Source of the DNA: Filimonas sp.
GTDB taxonomy: Bacteria; Bacteroidota; Bacteroidia; Chitinophagales; Chitinophagaceae
Length of the DNA stretch: 64,000 nucleotides
Assembly: GCA_017306865.1 (NCBI GenBank)
Contig: JAFKHH010000014.1
Coordinates: 310,001 to 374,000, forward strand
Direction of reading: 5' to 3'
Below are positions 63,210 through 64,000 of this stretch, in pieces. How positions within the stretch are numbered: position 1 is the first letter of the stretch; each line of letters begins with the position of its first letter. Under the pieces are notes generated by a model. It was given only the letters and a program-made list of their open reading frames with translations, was not told where the DNA came from and made no database searches. The position numbers and the translations under genes were made by a program.

Positions 63210-64000
63210 TTATTTAAACATCCGCCACACATCTAATCCCAACGCATACACCATTAGGCCAAGTAGTAATACCATACCTATCATCTGTGCATACTCCATT
63301 ACTTTTTCACTTGGCTTGCGGCCTGTTACCATTTCTATAATGCAGAAGAGTGCATGTCCGCCATCGAGTGCCGGTATTGGCATAATGTTCATCAGTGCAA
63401 GTACCAGGGAGAAAAATGCTGTCAGGCTCCAGAAACTTTGCCAGTCCCATACAGAACCAAACATGTTACCTATACTGAAGATACCACCTACAGAATCTTT
63501 CGCTTTTACTTTACCGCTAAAGATTAACTTCAACTGCAACCAGTAAGAGCGCAATGTCTCTTTACATTTCTGGAAACCAGCAGGAAATGATTCAAAGAAA
63601 GAATAGGATGTCTTTTTTACTTCAAAATATTTTTCACTACCAGCATCTGTAGCAATACCAATCATGCTTGTTGGAGGTACTGTCAGCGTTGTAGAAAGTG
63701 TGTCTGTTTTACGCAGGTATTTGATCGTTACCGGTTTATTTTTATTGGAGATAATGGCATTGCGGAACTCATCAAAGAACTGGATAGGTTTTTCATTTAC
63801 CGAAACCACCTTATCACCTTTTTGCAAGCCGGCTTTTTGCGCTACAGAGGTATCGCCCACTTCTCTTATTTCAAATGGCGTACGTAGCTCTATAAAAGAA
63901 ACATCTTTTGCGGCCAGTATTTTTGAAACAAAATCGCCAGGTATAGCAATAGAAACTTTTTGTCCGCCACGTTCTACTTCTACTGTTTTCGCGTTATCCA
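63210..64000 (-). CDS. rseP: RseP site-2 zinc metalloprotease (partial; N-terminus beyond right edge)
   Basis: The frame is open from the right edge to the stop at 63210, so about 263 C-terminal residues are present. It has a PDZ domain (GDTSVAQKAGLQKGDKVVSVNE) and, near the end, the M50 motif NIMPIPALDGGHALF, where the Asp in LDGG is a zinc ligand, flanked by membrane helices (FFSLVLALMNIM; IGMVLLLGLMVYALG). The HExxH site is outside the window. RseP cuts transmembrane anti-sigma factors and signal peptides within the membrane, and could act on FecR-type proteins such as the one in PUL 3. Confidence 0.93.
   Translation of the reverse strand, partial: DNAKTVEVERGGQKVSIAIPGDFVSKILAAKDVSFIELRTPFEIREVGDTSVAQKAGLQKGDKVVSVNEKPIQFFDEFRNAIISNKNKPVTIKYLRKTDTLSTTLTVPPTSMIGIATDAGSEKYFEVKKTSYSFFESFPAGFQKCKETLRSYWLQLKLIFSGKVKAKDSVGGIFSIGNMFGSVWDWQSFWSLTAFFSLVLALMNIMPIPALDGGHALFCIIEMVTGRKPSEKVMEYAQMIGMVLLLGLMVYALGLDVWRMFK

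Overview
The window is chromosomal DNA of a Bacteroidota bacterium, most likely a Chitinophagaceae-type soil or rhizosphere species (family-level placement is inference). Evidence includes three SusC/SusD pairs, type IX secretion and gliding-associated proteins (CHU_C domain, PorP/SprF), an ECF sigma/FecR pair feeding a SusC with an STN domain, a reg_prop two-component sensor with an AraC-type regulator, and many short dispersed intergenic repeats. One RNA gene is clear: tmRNA (60671-61042, minus). I saw no tRNA, rRNA or CRISPR array.

Layout. (1) 1-9054: a polysaccharide utilisation locus (PUL 1). SusC and a SusD cut by the left edge run leftwards. A GH88 unsaturated uronyl hydrolase, a heparinase III-like PL12 lyase and a LacI-type regulator run rightwards. 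(2) 9055-15261: single genes (AraC regulator, DUF4440-like protein, beta-barrel-like protein, two secreted or envelope proteins) and a second LacI regulator. (3) 15802-28137: PUL 2, seven tightly spaced minus-strand genes: GH88, SusC, SusD with a large insert, DUF5017-like lipoprotein, beta-helix protein, sulfatase and GH29 fucosidase. A split sensor kinase/response regulator pair (28476-32564) lies upstream. PULs 1 and 2 look built for sulfated, uronic-acid-containing glycans: a lyase makes unsaturated ends, GH88 removes them, and sulfatase and fucosidase trim the rest. (4) 33408-39785: accessory genes, including a signal-less metzincin protease followed one base later by a beta-trefoil protein, and two small hypothetical genes. 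(5) 40367-53089: PUL 3, ECF sigma, FecR, STN-SusC, SusD, GH18 endoglycosidase-like lipoprotein, a large CHU_C protein and PorP/SprF. (6) 53.4-60.6 kb: an AT-rich island beside tmRNA. It carries a three-gene operon, TPR-histidine kinase, lone receiver and receiver-PNP fusion, which matches the anti-phage system Detocs (dtcA-dtcB-dtcC). (7) 61310-64000: a membrane MutS-like ATPase and the C-terminal half of RseP.

Intergenic DNA holds a MITE-like element (two long copies, one internally deleted copy, one fragment), a 126-bp palindromic element, and four copies of a hairpin followed by a degenerate tRNA/tmRNA 3'-end-like sequence. One of those copies sits at the left of the Detocs island, in the same orientation as the tmRNA 3' end at its right.

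The best candidate for an exciting system is the Detocs-like operon. As I recall it the family is already described, but this Bacteroidota version has features worth checking. The least explained coding module is the metzincin/beta-trefoil pair.
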